Source: an uncultured Candidatus Saccharibacteria bacterium
GTDB lineage: Bacteria; Patescibacteriota; Saccharimonadia; Saccharimonadales; Saccharimonadaceae
NCBI GenBank assembly: GCA_937958235.1
Contig: CALFGG010000046.1
Location: 1-9,329, forward strand
DNA length: 9,329 nt
Direction of reading: 5' to 3'
Positions 1-7,222 of this stretch are shown here, piece by piece. Under the pieces are notes generated by a model, which made no database searches, was not told where the DNA came from, and was given only the letters and a program-made list of their open reading frames with translations. Every line of letters starts with the position of its first letter. Positions within the stretch are counted from its first letter, which is position 1. Position numbers and translations under genes: made by a program.

Positions 1-1
1 A

Positions 2-202
2 GTCAAAGATGGGAATAAACTTGGGATTTATAAAGGTACCATGTTGCATTCGGAAAACGTGACAGATACTCAGGTTTACCATGCTTATCGTTTTACAATG
101 GATATCGCTTTTGTAAGGCAACAAGATGGAATACTCACTTTACTACAACCACGAAATCGAAAGAATTCAACTCGCCGTACACTATCGTGGCTCTCATCGT
201 AA
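2..202 (+). other. Open reading segment upstream of and overlapping the methyltransferase (frame 2)
   Basis: Frame 2 is open from the window edge to a TAA at 200-202. Its first 40 or so residues (for example KLGIYKGTML, then YRFTMDIAFVR) look protein-like, while the part past position 125 looks like a shadow of the methyltransferase. If one base near position 119 is skipped, the frame-2 text FVR runs into NKMEYSLYY. This resembles the aromatic-R-N-K-M-E-Y stretch expected in TrmA/RlmD-type enzymes. The segment may therefore be the frameshifted N-terminal part of that gene, or a fragment of another gene joined to it. I do not recognise the upstream residues as a known domain. Confidence 0.3.
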
Positions 203-944
203 AATGCCCATTACCAGCTCCTCTCTTGAAATACCAGCCATTTTTACTCGTGCTAATCAAATTGTCGATGAATTAAATCGAACAAAACAAGAAGCCCGTT
301 CTTTCCAGTCATTACTACTTCGTGCCAATCAATCCGGCGAAGTTAGCGGTGGACTCCTTGAAAACGGTAAGCCCCATCCAGTCTTTCCGAACCTTACTGA
401 TACTCTCCTTGGCAATACCTATTCTTATTCACCTGGAGGATTCTTCCAGATTAATTTACCGGTCTATGAGGCTGCGCTATTACAAATTAAGACTTTCCTC
501 GAAGACTCTACTTCCATCCTAGATCTTTACGCCGGCGTTGGAACCATTGGGCTATCCGTCGCCAGAGATAAGACTCTTACTCTCGTGGAAGTAAATAAAT
601 CCGCTTACGAAGAACTCACCGCCAACTCCACCCGTGTAATCCACACCACAAATAATCCGCACATTCATCCAATTCTTGCCAAATCCGAAGAAGTCTTAGA
701 TCAAATTTCCGCCGATGTTAGCGTAATTCTTGACCCACCAAGAGCTGGCTGTGACCAAAAGCTCATTCAAAAACTCTGTGAAGTCCAACCTCAAAAAATA
801 GTCTATCTATCCTGCAATCCAGTTACGCAAGTTCGCGACCTCTCTAGTCTACTCCAGCACTACAATGTCCAATCCATTCAAGGTTTTAACTTCTTCCCCC
901 ACACTCCACATATAGAGACGTTAGTTCTAATGTCACGTATATAG
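126..944 (+). CDS. TrmA/RlmD-family RNA (uracil-5-)-methyltransferase, 5'-truncated or frameshifted
   Basis: The product is a SAM-dependent enzyme that methylates C5 of a uridine in 23S rRNA or tRNA. Visible motifs are FFQIN at residues 106-110, the SAM-binding loop DLYAGVGTIGL at 133-143, DPPRAGCD at 203-210, the catalytic Cys230 in YLSCNP, and Glu264 in FPHTPHIET, the usual general base. These show that the catalytic half is complete. At 272 aa it is shorter than full TrmA/RlmD enzymes (about 360-450 aa). It begins inside the N-terminal RNA-binding region at the conserved NKMEYS segment. The ATG at 126 has no Shine-Dalgarno sequence and is probably an internal Met codon. In-frame stops lie at 60-62 and 114-116, so the 5' part is in another frame or has been replaced. 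Codon use (CGT/CGC Arg) matches the helicase and Dus genes. The family is certain; whether the target is rRNA U1939, U747 or tRNA U54 is not decidable. Confidence 0.85.
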   Translation: MEYSLYYNHEIERIQLAVHYRGSHRKMPITSSSLEIPAIFTRANQIVDELNRTKQEARSFQSLLLRANQSGEVSGGLLENGKPHPVFPNLTDTLLGNTYSYSPGGFFQINLPVYEAALLQIKTFLEDSTSILDLYAGVGTIGLSVARDKTLTLVEVNKSAYEELTANSTRVIHTTNNPHIHPILAKSEEVLDQISADVSVILDPPRAGCDQKLIQKLCEVQPQKIVYLSCNPVTQVRDLSSLLQHYNVQSIQGFNFFPHTPHIETLVLMSRI

Positions 945-957
945 TTGGACAAATCGT

Positions 958-986
958 TTGAAGTTGAAATCCTCTTGTGAGATAAT
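958..986 (+). promoter_or_regulatory. Candidate sigma70-type promoter for the hydrolase gene
   Basis: TTGAAG (958-963) and GATAAT (981-986) are separated by exactly 17 nt. They lie in the AT-rich gap directly after the methyltransferase and about 110 nt before the hydrolase start. The match is 4/6 and 5/6 to consensus. AT-rich DNA yields such matches by chance, so this is tentative. Confidence 0.3.
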
Positions 987-1096
987 AAAAAAGTACATTC
1001 TCTATATGAATATATGTATCCGTGAGTGATATAGTGCTAGAAAGTCGTCACGTCAGATTGATAGCGGATATCATGTAGAAAGTTAAGAAAAGCGTT

Positions 1097-1837
1097 ATGG
1101 TCATAAAGGAATATGGAAAAGAAAATACAAATACAATAATGCTTCTTCATGGAGGAGGGCTTTCTTGGTGGAACTATCGAGAAGAGGCTGAAATACTCAG
1201 TAACGAGTTTCATGTAGTATTACCGATTTTAGACGGTCATGCCGAGAGCGATAGGGATTTTATTGACATTAATAGCAATGCGACTGAAATTATCACTTAT
1301 ATTGATAATAACTATGGTGGAAAAGTCATGGCAATATATGGGCTATCATTAGGAGCGCAAGTGCTCATAGAAATCTTATCTATACGAGCAGATATATGTC
1401 GGTATTCGATTATTGAAAGTGCATTAATTGAAGAAATGCCTCTAGTAAATTATTTAATTGAGCCATTAATGAATATAAGCTATTGGATGATTACAAAGCG
1501 ATGGTTTGCTAAATTACAGTTTCAGTCACTTAAAATTCGTCAGGAGTTGTTTGAAGACTATTACCGAGATTCCCGCAAGATATCAAAGAAATCAATGATT
1601 GCCTTTTTGAAGGCAAACTCAAAATATCAAGTGAGAGATGATTTACATAAGTCAAAAGCTAAAGTACTGATACTTGTAGGTAGTAAGGAACCGAAGAAAA
1701 TAATTTCGTCTGCTCATAAATTAAATAGAATGATTTCTAGAAGTGAACTAAAAATATGTAAAGGGTATACACACGGAGAGATCAGTTTAAATCATCCAAT
1801 AGAATATGTAGATGAATTATTAACTTTAATGAGGTAG
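1097..1837 (+). CDS. Alpha/beta-fold hydrolase
   Basis: This is a soluble alpha/beta hydrolase of 246 aa, a typical family length, with no signal peptide. The oxyanion-hole motif HGGG is at residues 18-21. The nucleophile elbow G-L-S-L-G has Ser84. The late strand LILVGSKEP offers Glu198 as the acid residue, and GYTHGE offers His226, so a Ser-Glu/Asp-His triad is plausible. The substrate is unknown; esterase, thioesterase or lactonase activity cannot be separated by sequence. The ATG at 1097 lacks a good Shine-Dalgarno sequence (only AAGAAAAG upstream), but it is the first start in frame and leaves the first beta strand intact. The gene is richer in A+T than the methyltransferase before it and the helicase after it, and uses many ATA codons. 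Together with the following pseudogene this suggests horizontal acquisition, likely from Firmicutes. A decayed methyltransferase starts 82 nt downstream, perhaps once in the same operon. Confidence 0.85.
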   Translation: MVIKEYGKENTNTIMLLHGGGLSWWNYREEAEILSNEFHVVLPILDGHAESDRDFIDINSNATEIITYIDNNYGGKVMAIYGLSLGAQVLIEILSIRADICRYSIIESALIEEMPLVNYLIEPLMNISYWMITKRWFAKLQFQSLKIRQELFEDYYRDSRKISKKSMIAFLKANSKYQVRDDLHKSKAKVLILVGSKEPKKIISSAHKLNRMISRSELKICKGYTHGEISLNHPIEYVDELLTLMR

Positions 1838-1919
1838 TACATTCCAGATTGGAGGAATTAATGAGCGTTTTAAGATGATTTAATATAAATGCTCGACAAG
1901 ATAATATATATCGAAAGGG

Positions 1920-2277
1920 GTGTTGACAGTGAGTGATAAAAGAAATAAAAATTTTTGGGATAGATTTGCTAAGCTATACGCTCTTTTTATGAGAAAAGAT
2001 AAAGGAGTTTATGATAAAGCTTGTGGACATATTCGTCCTTATTTGAATAAAGACATGAATGTACTTGAACTTGTTTGTGACTCAGGGCAATTGTCATTTA
2101 GACTTTCAAAACATGTCAAAAGGTGAATTGGAACAGATTTTTCTGAATGAATGATTTTGGAAGCAAAGAAAGCATAGAGAATACGAAAACCTTACATTTG
2201 AAATAGCCAATACAACAACACTATCATTTACAGATGGAGAATTTGATTGTGCGGTAATCGCTAATGGTCGAAAATGA
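1920..2277 (+). pseudogene. Decayed class I SAM-dependent methyltransferase
   Basis: The first 65 residues or so resemble the start of small-molecule class I methyltransferases: a FWDRFAKLY opening, a RPYLNKDMNVLEL strand and a motif I reading CDSGQLS where CGTGQLS is expected. The frame is broken by TGA at 2124-2126 (probably a former TGG), TGA at 2148-2150 and TAG at 2175-2177. Recognisable sequence then resumes in the +1 frame from about 2164 to 2265 (NLTFEIANTTTLSFTDGEFD, then CAVIAN). This needs three nonsense changes and one frameshift, so the gene is dead. Similarity stops abruptly after CAVIAN, where a motif continuing into the C-terminal half is expected; the rest of the gene is gone. 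The original start is probably GTG at 1929, 9 nt after the AAAGGGG at 1914-1920; GTG at 1920 lies too close to that site. Codon style matches the neighbouring hydrolase and 249-aa gene. Confidence 0.8.
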
Positions 2278-2281
2278 AGAA

Positions 2282-2300
2282 CCACCAGCTAGGCTGGTGG
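2282..2300. repeat. Perfect 8-bp hairpin at the pseudogene breakpoint
   Basis: CCACCAGC (2282-2289) and GCTGGTGG (2293-2300) are exact inverted copies around a TAG loop. The hairpin is GC-rich in otherwise AT-rich DNA and lies within 20 nt of the point where methyltransferase homology ends. No T-run follows directly (ATTCCTTT), so it is a poor intrinsic terminator. Small perfect hairpins occur at the ends of IS200/IS605-type elements, so it could be a leftover end, but no transposase remains to confirm this. Confidence 0.45.
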
Positions 2301-2370
2301 ATTCCTTTCATATCTGCGTATTGATACTATTGTCAGTAAGTGTGACTGTAAATTTATTTACGGAAAGATT

Positions 2371-2481
2371 ATGACGGAATATTTATCAATAAAGCAAATA
2401 TCAGAAAACCAAGAAGAATGGGTTTTATTTTTAAATAAAGAGAATTTAGAATTTGTAGGGAGGTATTTATGTCTTTTTTAA
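2371..2481 (+). pseudogene. Possible remnant of a small helix-turn-helix protein (36 codons)
   Basis: The frame starts MTEYLSIKQISEN. This is reminiscent of the first residues of small Firmicutes helix-turn-helix proteins that begin with an EYLSIKQ-type segment, but the expected recognition helix does not follow. There is only a GGAAAG-like ribosome binding site upstream (2361-2366). It is best viewed as a truncated remnant or a chance frame. Confidence 0.2.
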
Positions 2482-2537
2482 ATTATAATAAAGATGAAAA
2501 GTTGGAATTTAATTATAAGAAAGCCTGTGATTTATAG
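2469..2537 (+). other. Short ORF with strong ribosome binding site (22 codons)
   Basis: An AGGGAGG motif ends 5 nt before the ATG at 2469, which is better than the site of either neighbouring larger gene. The peptide MSFLNYNKDEKLEFNYKKAC plus two residues ends at TAG 2535-2537. In the same frame past the stop lies a hydrophobic run, TIIAAVIILLATLIEGK, then TAA at 2589-2591. An ancestral small membrane protein with a nonsense mutation is possible, but so is chance in AT-rich DNA. Confidence 0.2.
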
Positions 2538-2616
2538 ACAATAATAGCAGCGGTGATTATTTTATTGGCAACTTTAATAGAGGGAAAATAAATGTGAGAA
2601 ATAATAAGAATTTACC

Positions 2617-3366
2617 ATGGAGAATAAAGTGACAGAAAAAGAAAATAAAGTTTATAAAATATTACTTACCCCTATCAAATGTGATAAAAGTGTTCCTAAA
2701 ATTTATATGAAAGATAATGTTATATATAGCCCACAGCTATATAAACGTAATCCAGATGAAGATATGTCAGATTTAAGTGTGGGTTTCTATAAAATAGTAT
2801 ATAAGGACATTTTAGGAGGAAATAATGTAGAAATTTTAAATGAAGATGGGACATATAAAAATGAGAATTATATGGGAGATACTATTCATTCATTTAATTC
2901 ACTTGCGAATGTGATCTCGGGTAATAGAACAAAAAAAGAACAAAATTCAAAAGAAAAGTGGCCTAAAGAATTAATTGACTATCAGTCTAAGTATCATTGT
3001 TTAGCTAATTTTTGGGTTATTCCTATGTATCATGGAAGAACGAGCGCAAAACTCAATCACTATGATTCTCTAGACGTGTATTTGAACAAAGTATATACAG
3101 GGGATATAAAAAATGCAGATGAGTATTTTCAAAAGTTGACATATGAATCTTTTTTAGAGGTTCATTGTATGTCATGGTATAAAATATTAGATAATCCATT
3201 AAAAATATATAGATCAAAAGATAAGAGGGGTTGTATTGATGAAATACAACACATATATGATTTTTGGAATAAAAGAGCTAGTGAGATTACAAAAAAATAT
3301 AGCCGTGAATTCTATGATTACTTTGAGGTTCTTGGATTAATAGATACGGCTAAAACTACAAATTAA
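2617..3366 (+). CDS. Hypothetical protein, 249 aa
   Basis: I do not assign a function. The protein is soluble, has no signal peptide or membrane segment, and is rich in Lys, Asn and Tyr. Its most distinctive segment is HCLANFWVIPMYHGR around residues 128-142, followed by several aromatic residues (YFQKLTYESFLEVHCMSWY) and a charged helical C-terminus. This layout recalls uncharacterised Firmicutes proteins with a LANFW-(V/L)-(I/L)-P core, but I cannot name the family reliably. The ATG at 2617 is the first in frame after a stop at 2605-2607. Its upstream sequence has no clear Shine-Dalgarno sequence, so translation efficiency is doubtful. Arg is encoded almost entirely by AGA/AGG and Ile often by ATA, unlike the helicase downstream. 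It is intact over 249 codons in a debris-rich block, so it is either recently acquired or under selection. Confidence 0.6.
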   Translation: MENKVTEKENKVYKILLTPIKCDKSVPKIYMKDNVIYSPQLYKRNPDEDMSDLSVGFYKIVYKDILGGNNVEILNEDGTYKNENYMGDTIHSFNSLANVISGNRTKKEQNSKEKWPKELIDYQSKYHCLANFWVIPMYHGRTSAKLNHYDSLDVYLNKVYTGDIKNADEYFQKLTYESFLEVHCMSWYKILDNPLKIYRSKDKRGCIDEIQHIYDFWNKRASEITKKYSREFYDYFEVLGLIDTAKTTN

Positions 3367-3376
3367 CGGTCATTAC

Positions 3377-3415
3377 TTGACAAAGTTGTTGTAATAAAAA
3401 TATTTAGACTATGAT
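3377..3415 (+). promoter_or_regulatory. Candidate promoter upstream of the helicase gene
   Basis: A consensus TTGACA (3377-3382) is followed 18 nt later by TATTTA (3401-3406). An alternative pair is TTGTTG (3386-3391) with TATGAT (3410-3415), also 18 nt apart. Either would give a leader of about 160 nt before the helicase, containing the inverted repeats listed next. The -10 match is weak for the first pair and the -35 match for the second. Confidence 0.3.
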
Positions 3416-3435
3416 AAATGTTAGTTTATCTGTCT
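3406..3435. repeat. Imperfect inverted repeat (AGAC..GATAAA / TTTATC..GTCT)
   Basis: GATAAA (3413-3418) pairs with TTTATC (3425-3430) around a 6-nt loop. AGAC (3406-3409) pairs with GTCT (3432-3435) outside a small unequal bulge. It overlaps the candidate -10 elements. It could be an operator or part of a leader structure; no T-run follows. Confidence 0.4.
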
Positions 3436-3437
3436 AA

Positions 3438-3476
3438 TATCTTTTAACGATAACCTTATGCTATCATTAAAAGGTA
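3438..3476. repeat. Long inverted repeat, 15-nt arms
   Basis: CTTTTAACGATA (3441-3452) pairs with TATCATTAAAAG (3462-3473) at 11 of 12 positions around a 9-nt loop. Three more pairs (one a wobble) extend it to 3438 and 3476. It lies 32 nt after the previous repeat, in the spacer between the 249-aa gene and the helicase. The stem is AT-rich and has no U-tract beyond its arm, so a terminator role is uncertain. Confidence 0.45.
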
Positions 3477-3580
3477 CGTGGATATGTTTCTGCATACAGA
3501 TAAGACTATCTAATATACATAGTGATCACTCGTTTCATATTGAGTCTTTGGTTTTATTAACACGTAAATAAGGAGGCATT

Positions 3581-6500
3581 ATGCCATTAAATGCAAAGCA
3601 ACAAGAAGCAGTTGAATATCTGGATGGGCCACTCCTGGTATTGGCTGGCCCTGGTACTGGCAAAACACAGCTCCTTTCTAAAAAAGTTGAATACATTCTG
3701 CAAAATACTGACACTGATCCAAGTATGATTTTGTGTATTACTTACACAGAGGCCGGTGCTGAAAATATGAAAGAACGCTTGCGCAGCATGATTGGTCAAG
3801 CCGCTGACAAGGTTGATATTATGACTTTTCATGCCTTTGGTCAAAAAATTCTCGGTCTTTATAATCAGTTTGCTACAGAACCACAACGTAGCTTTACTGA
3901 GCCCATCGAGGAGATTATTCAACTAAAAATTATTGAAGAATTGCAAGCAAATCTTCCTAACTCCTATTTACTAAAGTCTGAACAGAAGCAAAAAAATTTA
4001 CTCAGTCTTATTGCTAAAATCAAAGTTTCAAAGGTTTCGCCGGAAGAGCTCAGAGCTATCGTTAAGCAAAACCAGCAAGATATCGAAATCCTAAACAAAG
4101 AACTTGCCCCCATCTTGCAGCATCTTCCAGATAAGGCCTCTGGCAAAAATGCCTATGCTAAACTAGCTGAAACCGTCTACCTCCCACTACTTAAAAAGCT
4201 TGGTGAACTCAAAACCGATCAACCAATTGTAGGTCGTATCTACTCTCTTTTTGATGTTTTTTATGAAAAAATTTATTCATTCATTGAAGAGCAAGCCAGC
4301 TCAGAAAAACCATCGGTAAAAAATATTAATAACTTTATTAAGAAGTATTTTTCAAAAGACAAAAATGGCATCTTTAAATTTTCCGAACTAGCTAGCAATC
4401 AACGCCTCCTAGAATTAGCTGAACTCTATGAGAAGTATCAAAGCTATCTTCAGGAACACGGATATTTTGATTTTAATGACATGATTGAAATGCCTATTAA
4501 ATATCTTGAAGATGATATTGATTTTCGCCGCAAAATCGCTCAGAACTATCTATACATCATGGTTGATGAGTATCAAGATACGAACCCTTCACAAACTAGA
4601 TTACTTGAATTAATCGCCGACGAGCAGGAGTCGCCTTCCGTAATGGCTGTTGGCGACGATGATCAATCAATCTTCGAATTCCAGGGAGCTAAAGCCAGTA
4701 GTCTTATTTATTTCAAAAATCATTTTAGCGCAAAAGTAATTGTTCTCACCGAGAACTATCGCTCTACGAGTGAGATTCTTCACTTCTCACGTAAAATTGC
4801 TGATCAGCTAGATGAGAGTTTCATTAAAAATGAAGCTATGCAACGTAGTCTTCATGCAGAAAATCAAGTGACTGAAGACCTCAAGAAAGAATTAACTTCC
4901 GTACGTAATCTCGACATCCTAAAAAATGACCCTGAGGACTACCTTTTTGAACAAATATTTTGTTCAAAGAACCAAGCAGGGAACGAAGACAAAGAATCTA
5001 ATCAGCCGTCACAACTGAACAAATCTATTACTCAAAAAACTTTCATTGAAAGACATCAATTTATTAACCAAGACGCTGAATATAACTGGGTCGCCGGGCG
5101 AGTACATCAGCTCATCCAAGCCGGCACAAACCCTTCAGATATTGGTATTCTCTTTCCAAAGCATAAGTATGCCACTGCCTTAATTCCATATCTACGCAAA
5201 TACCCCGAAATCGACCTCGCCTACGAACGCACCGAAAATATTTTAGAAAATGAACAAATCTATGAATTATTAACCCTCTGTAATTTTATTTATCAACTTT
5301 CTGAAGGGGAAAACCCCAGCTATATGTTACCCGAAATCCTTTCCTTCGATTTTTGGGGTATCCCTAGCGAAGACATGATTCTCGCCGTTCAATCCATCCA
5401 TCGCCATAAACGTCCAGCGCTTGAAATTCTGCAAAATTATCTCGATAACCCATATTTTGCCGATCTCGCTACCTTCTTTGCCGAACTAGCTAAACTGTCC
5501 CTGACTCTACCACTTGAATTCTTGCTTGATATAATTTCCGGGTTCTCACCAATTGAAATCACTGTTAATCAGAAGACCAAATCTTTCACCTCTCCTTTTC
5601 TTACTTTTTATTCAAAAAATTCATACTCCAAAAATACTTTTGATTTTTATAATCGCTTGCGTCTGCTTCGTAATCGTCTTCTCTCTCGCACTAAAAAAGA
5701 CAAGCTACGCCTTGCTGACCTCGTCCAGCTCGTTGATGATTACAAAAAGACTGAAACCAGCATTACTGAACAAACTTTTTATCGAGATTCTGACAAGGCC
5801 GTTAGTCTTATGACCGCCCATAAATCAAAAGGGCTAGAATTTAAGCATGTCTTCTTAATCAATCTTACAGCCTCCGCCTGGGATGGCTCAGGAGGACCGA
5901 ATACCTTTACTATTCCCCTAAATCTTGAAGTTATCGGTGACACTCGCAATACCCAAGACGGCAAAAAACGACTTCTCTTTGTCGCTATCACCCGTGCTGC
6001 CAAAACCCTTACTATAACCAGCCCAAAGTATGCTGATGACGCAGAAAAAGAAAATAAACCCCTCTCCTTTCTCGATGAAAAAGTTATTCAAACCGATGAT
6101 CAATCATATATTTCCTCGCCATTCATTCCAACTGGTCGGGTTATCGAACATAACGAGACACTCTCTGATGATGAAAAGGTCTCGGCTATGCGTCGTATTT
6201 GGTTAAATAAATTACTCGACCCATCCGAAAAAATCGAACCCCTCCTAAAAGAACGTGTAAAAGATTTTCGACTTTCCGCCTCTCACATTTCATCATTTAT
6301 TCGTCTCACTTATGGCGGTCCACTGAATTTTTACCTTAATAGCATTATTAAAGCACCTAGTGAGCCAACTTCATTAAATATTGCTTACGGTAATTTAATT
6401 CATAAAGTCTTCGAGGAGATAACCAAAAATCAGCTTACTAAAGAAGACGCTATTTTGCTTTACACCACAGAGGCCAAAAAACAGGACCTACTAGAAGAAG

Positions 6501-7102
6501 ACATTAAAACCTTGATTGAGCGTGGTGAAGATGAATTACCCCTCGCGATTGATGAATATCAATCAATCCTACGAAGCCCCGGCGCTAAGGCTGAAGTTGA
6601 TTTTAGTAATGAACATCTCATTTTTGACGGTATTCCAATTACTGGAAAAATTGATCACCTCAATATTGACGACCAAAATAAGCTTATCGATATCTATGAC
6701 TTTAAAACTAGCACTATCTCCAACCGTGACAAGTGGCATTCTAAAGAGTCTCTCTATATCTATCACTTCCAACTACTCTTTTACCGCCTGCTACTTAAAC
6801 AATCCAAGTTCTATCATGACTATACTGTTCGCTCAATGAATCTACTCTTTACTAAGCCAAATCGACGTGAGACCCTTGACCATCCAGATGGCAAGCTCCA
6901 TAGGCTTACTCTGACCGAAGAAGATATCGCAAAAGACGGTCTGGATTTTGAGGATCTTATTAAAGCCATTTACCATCAAATTACTACCCTAGATTTCTTG
7001 CGACCCGACTCGCCACTTAATCTCACAAACACCACCGACGCCACCTTGGCCGACATTAAAAAATTCTGCCATCAACTCATTGATCTTTATAAAAATAGTT
7101 GA
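3581..7102 (+). CDS. UvrD/AddA-like superfamily 1A DNA helicase with C-terminal PD-(D/E)XK nuclease
   Basis: The product is an ATP-driven DNA translocase with a fused nuclease, expected to act in double-strand-break or replication-fork processing. Helicase motifs are all present: Walker A GPGTGKT (residues 23-29), Walker B DEYQDTN (329-335), GDDDQS (358-363), NYRST (392-396), TAHKSKGLEF (745-754) and LLFVAITR (798-805). The C-terminal third holds a RecB-type nuclease: GNLIH with His941, GKIDH with Asp1025, and DFKTS with Asp1040 and Lys1042. There is no cysteine cluster like that of AddB or Cas4, so no Fe-S domain. At 1173 aa it is far longer than UvrD/PcrA (about 720-750) and close to AddA. 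A polar insertion lies around residues 425-500. The start is firm: AAGGAGG lies 4-5 nt before the ATG. No AddB partner is in the window. Codon use is host-like. It ends in TGA inside a promoter for the next small gene. Confidence 0.92.
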   Translation: MPLNAKQQEAVEYLDGPLLVLAGPGTGKTQLLSKKVEYILQNTDTDPSMILCITYTEAGAENMKERLRSMIGQAADKVDIMTFHAFGQKILGLYNQFATEPQRSFTEPIEEIIQLKIIEELQANLPNSYLLKSEQKQKNLLSLIAKIKVSKVSPEELRAIVKQNQQDIEILNKELAPILQHLPDKASGKNAYAKLAETVYLPLLKKLGELKTDQPIVGRIYSLFDVFYEKIYSFIEEQASSEKPSVKNINNFIKKYFSKDKNGIFKFSELASNQRLLELAELYEKYQSYLQEHGYFDFNDMIEMPIKYLEDDIDFRRKIAQNYLYIMVDEYQDTNPSQTRLLELIADEQESPSVMAVGDDDQSIFEFQGAKASSLIYFKNHFSAKVIVLTENYRSTSEILHFSRKIADQLDESFIKNEAMQRSLHAENQVTEDLKKELTSVRNLDILKNDPEDYLFEQIFCSKNQAGNEDKESNQPSQLNKSITQKTFIERHQFINQDAEYNWVAGRVHQLIQAGTNPSDIGILFPKHKYATALIPYLRKYPEIDLAYERTENILENEQIYELLTLCNFIYQLSEGENPSYMLPEILSFDFWGIPSEDMILAVQSIHRHKRPALEILQNYLDNPYFADLATFFAELAKLSLTLPLEFLLDIISGFSPIEITVNQKTKSFTSPFLTFYSKNSYSKNTFDFYNRLRLLRNRLLSRTKKDKLRLADLVQLVDDYKKTETSITEQTFYRDSDKAVSLMTAHKSKGLEFKHVFLINLTASAWDGSGGPNTFTIPLNLEVIGDTRNTQDGKKRLLFVAITRAAKTLTITSPKYADDAEKENKPLSFLDEKVIQTDDQSYISSPFIPTGRVIEHNETLSDDEKVSAMRRIWLNKLLDPSEKIEPLLKERVKDFRLSASHISSFIRLTYGGPLNFYLNSIIKAPSEPTSLNIAYGNLIHKVFEEITKNQLTKEDAILLYTTEAKKQDLLEEDIKTLIERGEDELPLAIDEYQSILRSPGAKAEVDFSNEHLIFDGIPITGKIDHLNIDDQNKLIDIYDFKTSTISNRDKWHSKESLYIYHFQLLFYRLLLKQSKFYHDYTVRSMNLLFTKPNRRETLDHPDGKLHRLTLTEEDIAKDGLDFEDLIKAIYHQITTLDFLRPDSPLNLTNTTDATLADIKKFCHQLIDLYKNS

Positions 7103-7126
7103 CTTTATTAATTTATATGTTATTAT
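7099..7126 (+). promoter_or_regulatory. Promoter overlapping the helicase stop codon
   Basis: TTGACT (7099-7104) and TATTAT (7121-7126) are 16 nt apart, each 5/6 to consensus. The -35 includes the TGA stop of the helicase. Initiation would be near 7133, giving a leader of about 220 nt before the 59-aa gene. Confidence 0.55.
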
Positions 7127-7222
7127 AAACAAGCAACGTTGAGAAACTGTCGCTACGGGGCTCGTCCTGACTTTGTTTCGGGGTGAGTCCTGTCTTAAAA
7201 ACTTGCCCAAGGAAGGGGGTGA

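Larger units (their letters stand above)
2301..2616. other. Gene-poor, AT-rich debris between pseudogene and 249-aa gene
   Basis: Together with the hairpin before it, this is a stretch of more than 300 nt without a clear gene. It contains two short reading frames (2371-2481 and 2469-2537, listed separately) and, in one frame after about 2534, a run resembling IDNNSSGDYFIGNFNRGK that ends at a stop near 2630. The frames overlap and carry many stops. The pattern is that of decayed acquired DNA. I see no RNA gene or terminator here. Confidence 0.5.

Noticed and set aside
2124..2177. Alternative genetic code (TGA as Gly or Trp, as in some CPR lineages) to rescue the methyltransferase frame
   Set aside because: A TAG and a frameshift would remain, and the 1173-codon helicase and other host genes have no in-frame TGA and use TGG and normal Gly codons.
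2282..2300. Hairpin as an intrinsic terminator
   Set aside because: No uridine tract follows the stem; ATTCCTTT is too weak.
5553..6103. Several secondary frames on both strands within the helicase gene
   Set aside because: They lie wholly inside a gene with all helicase motifs and have low-complexity, shadow-like translations.
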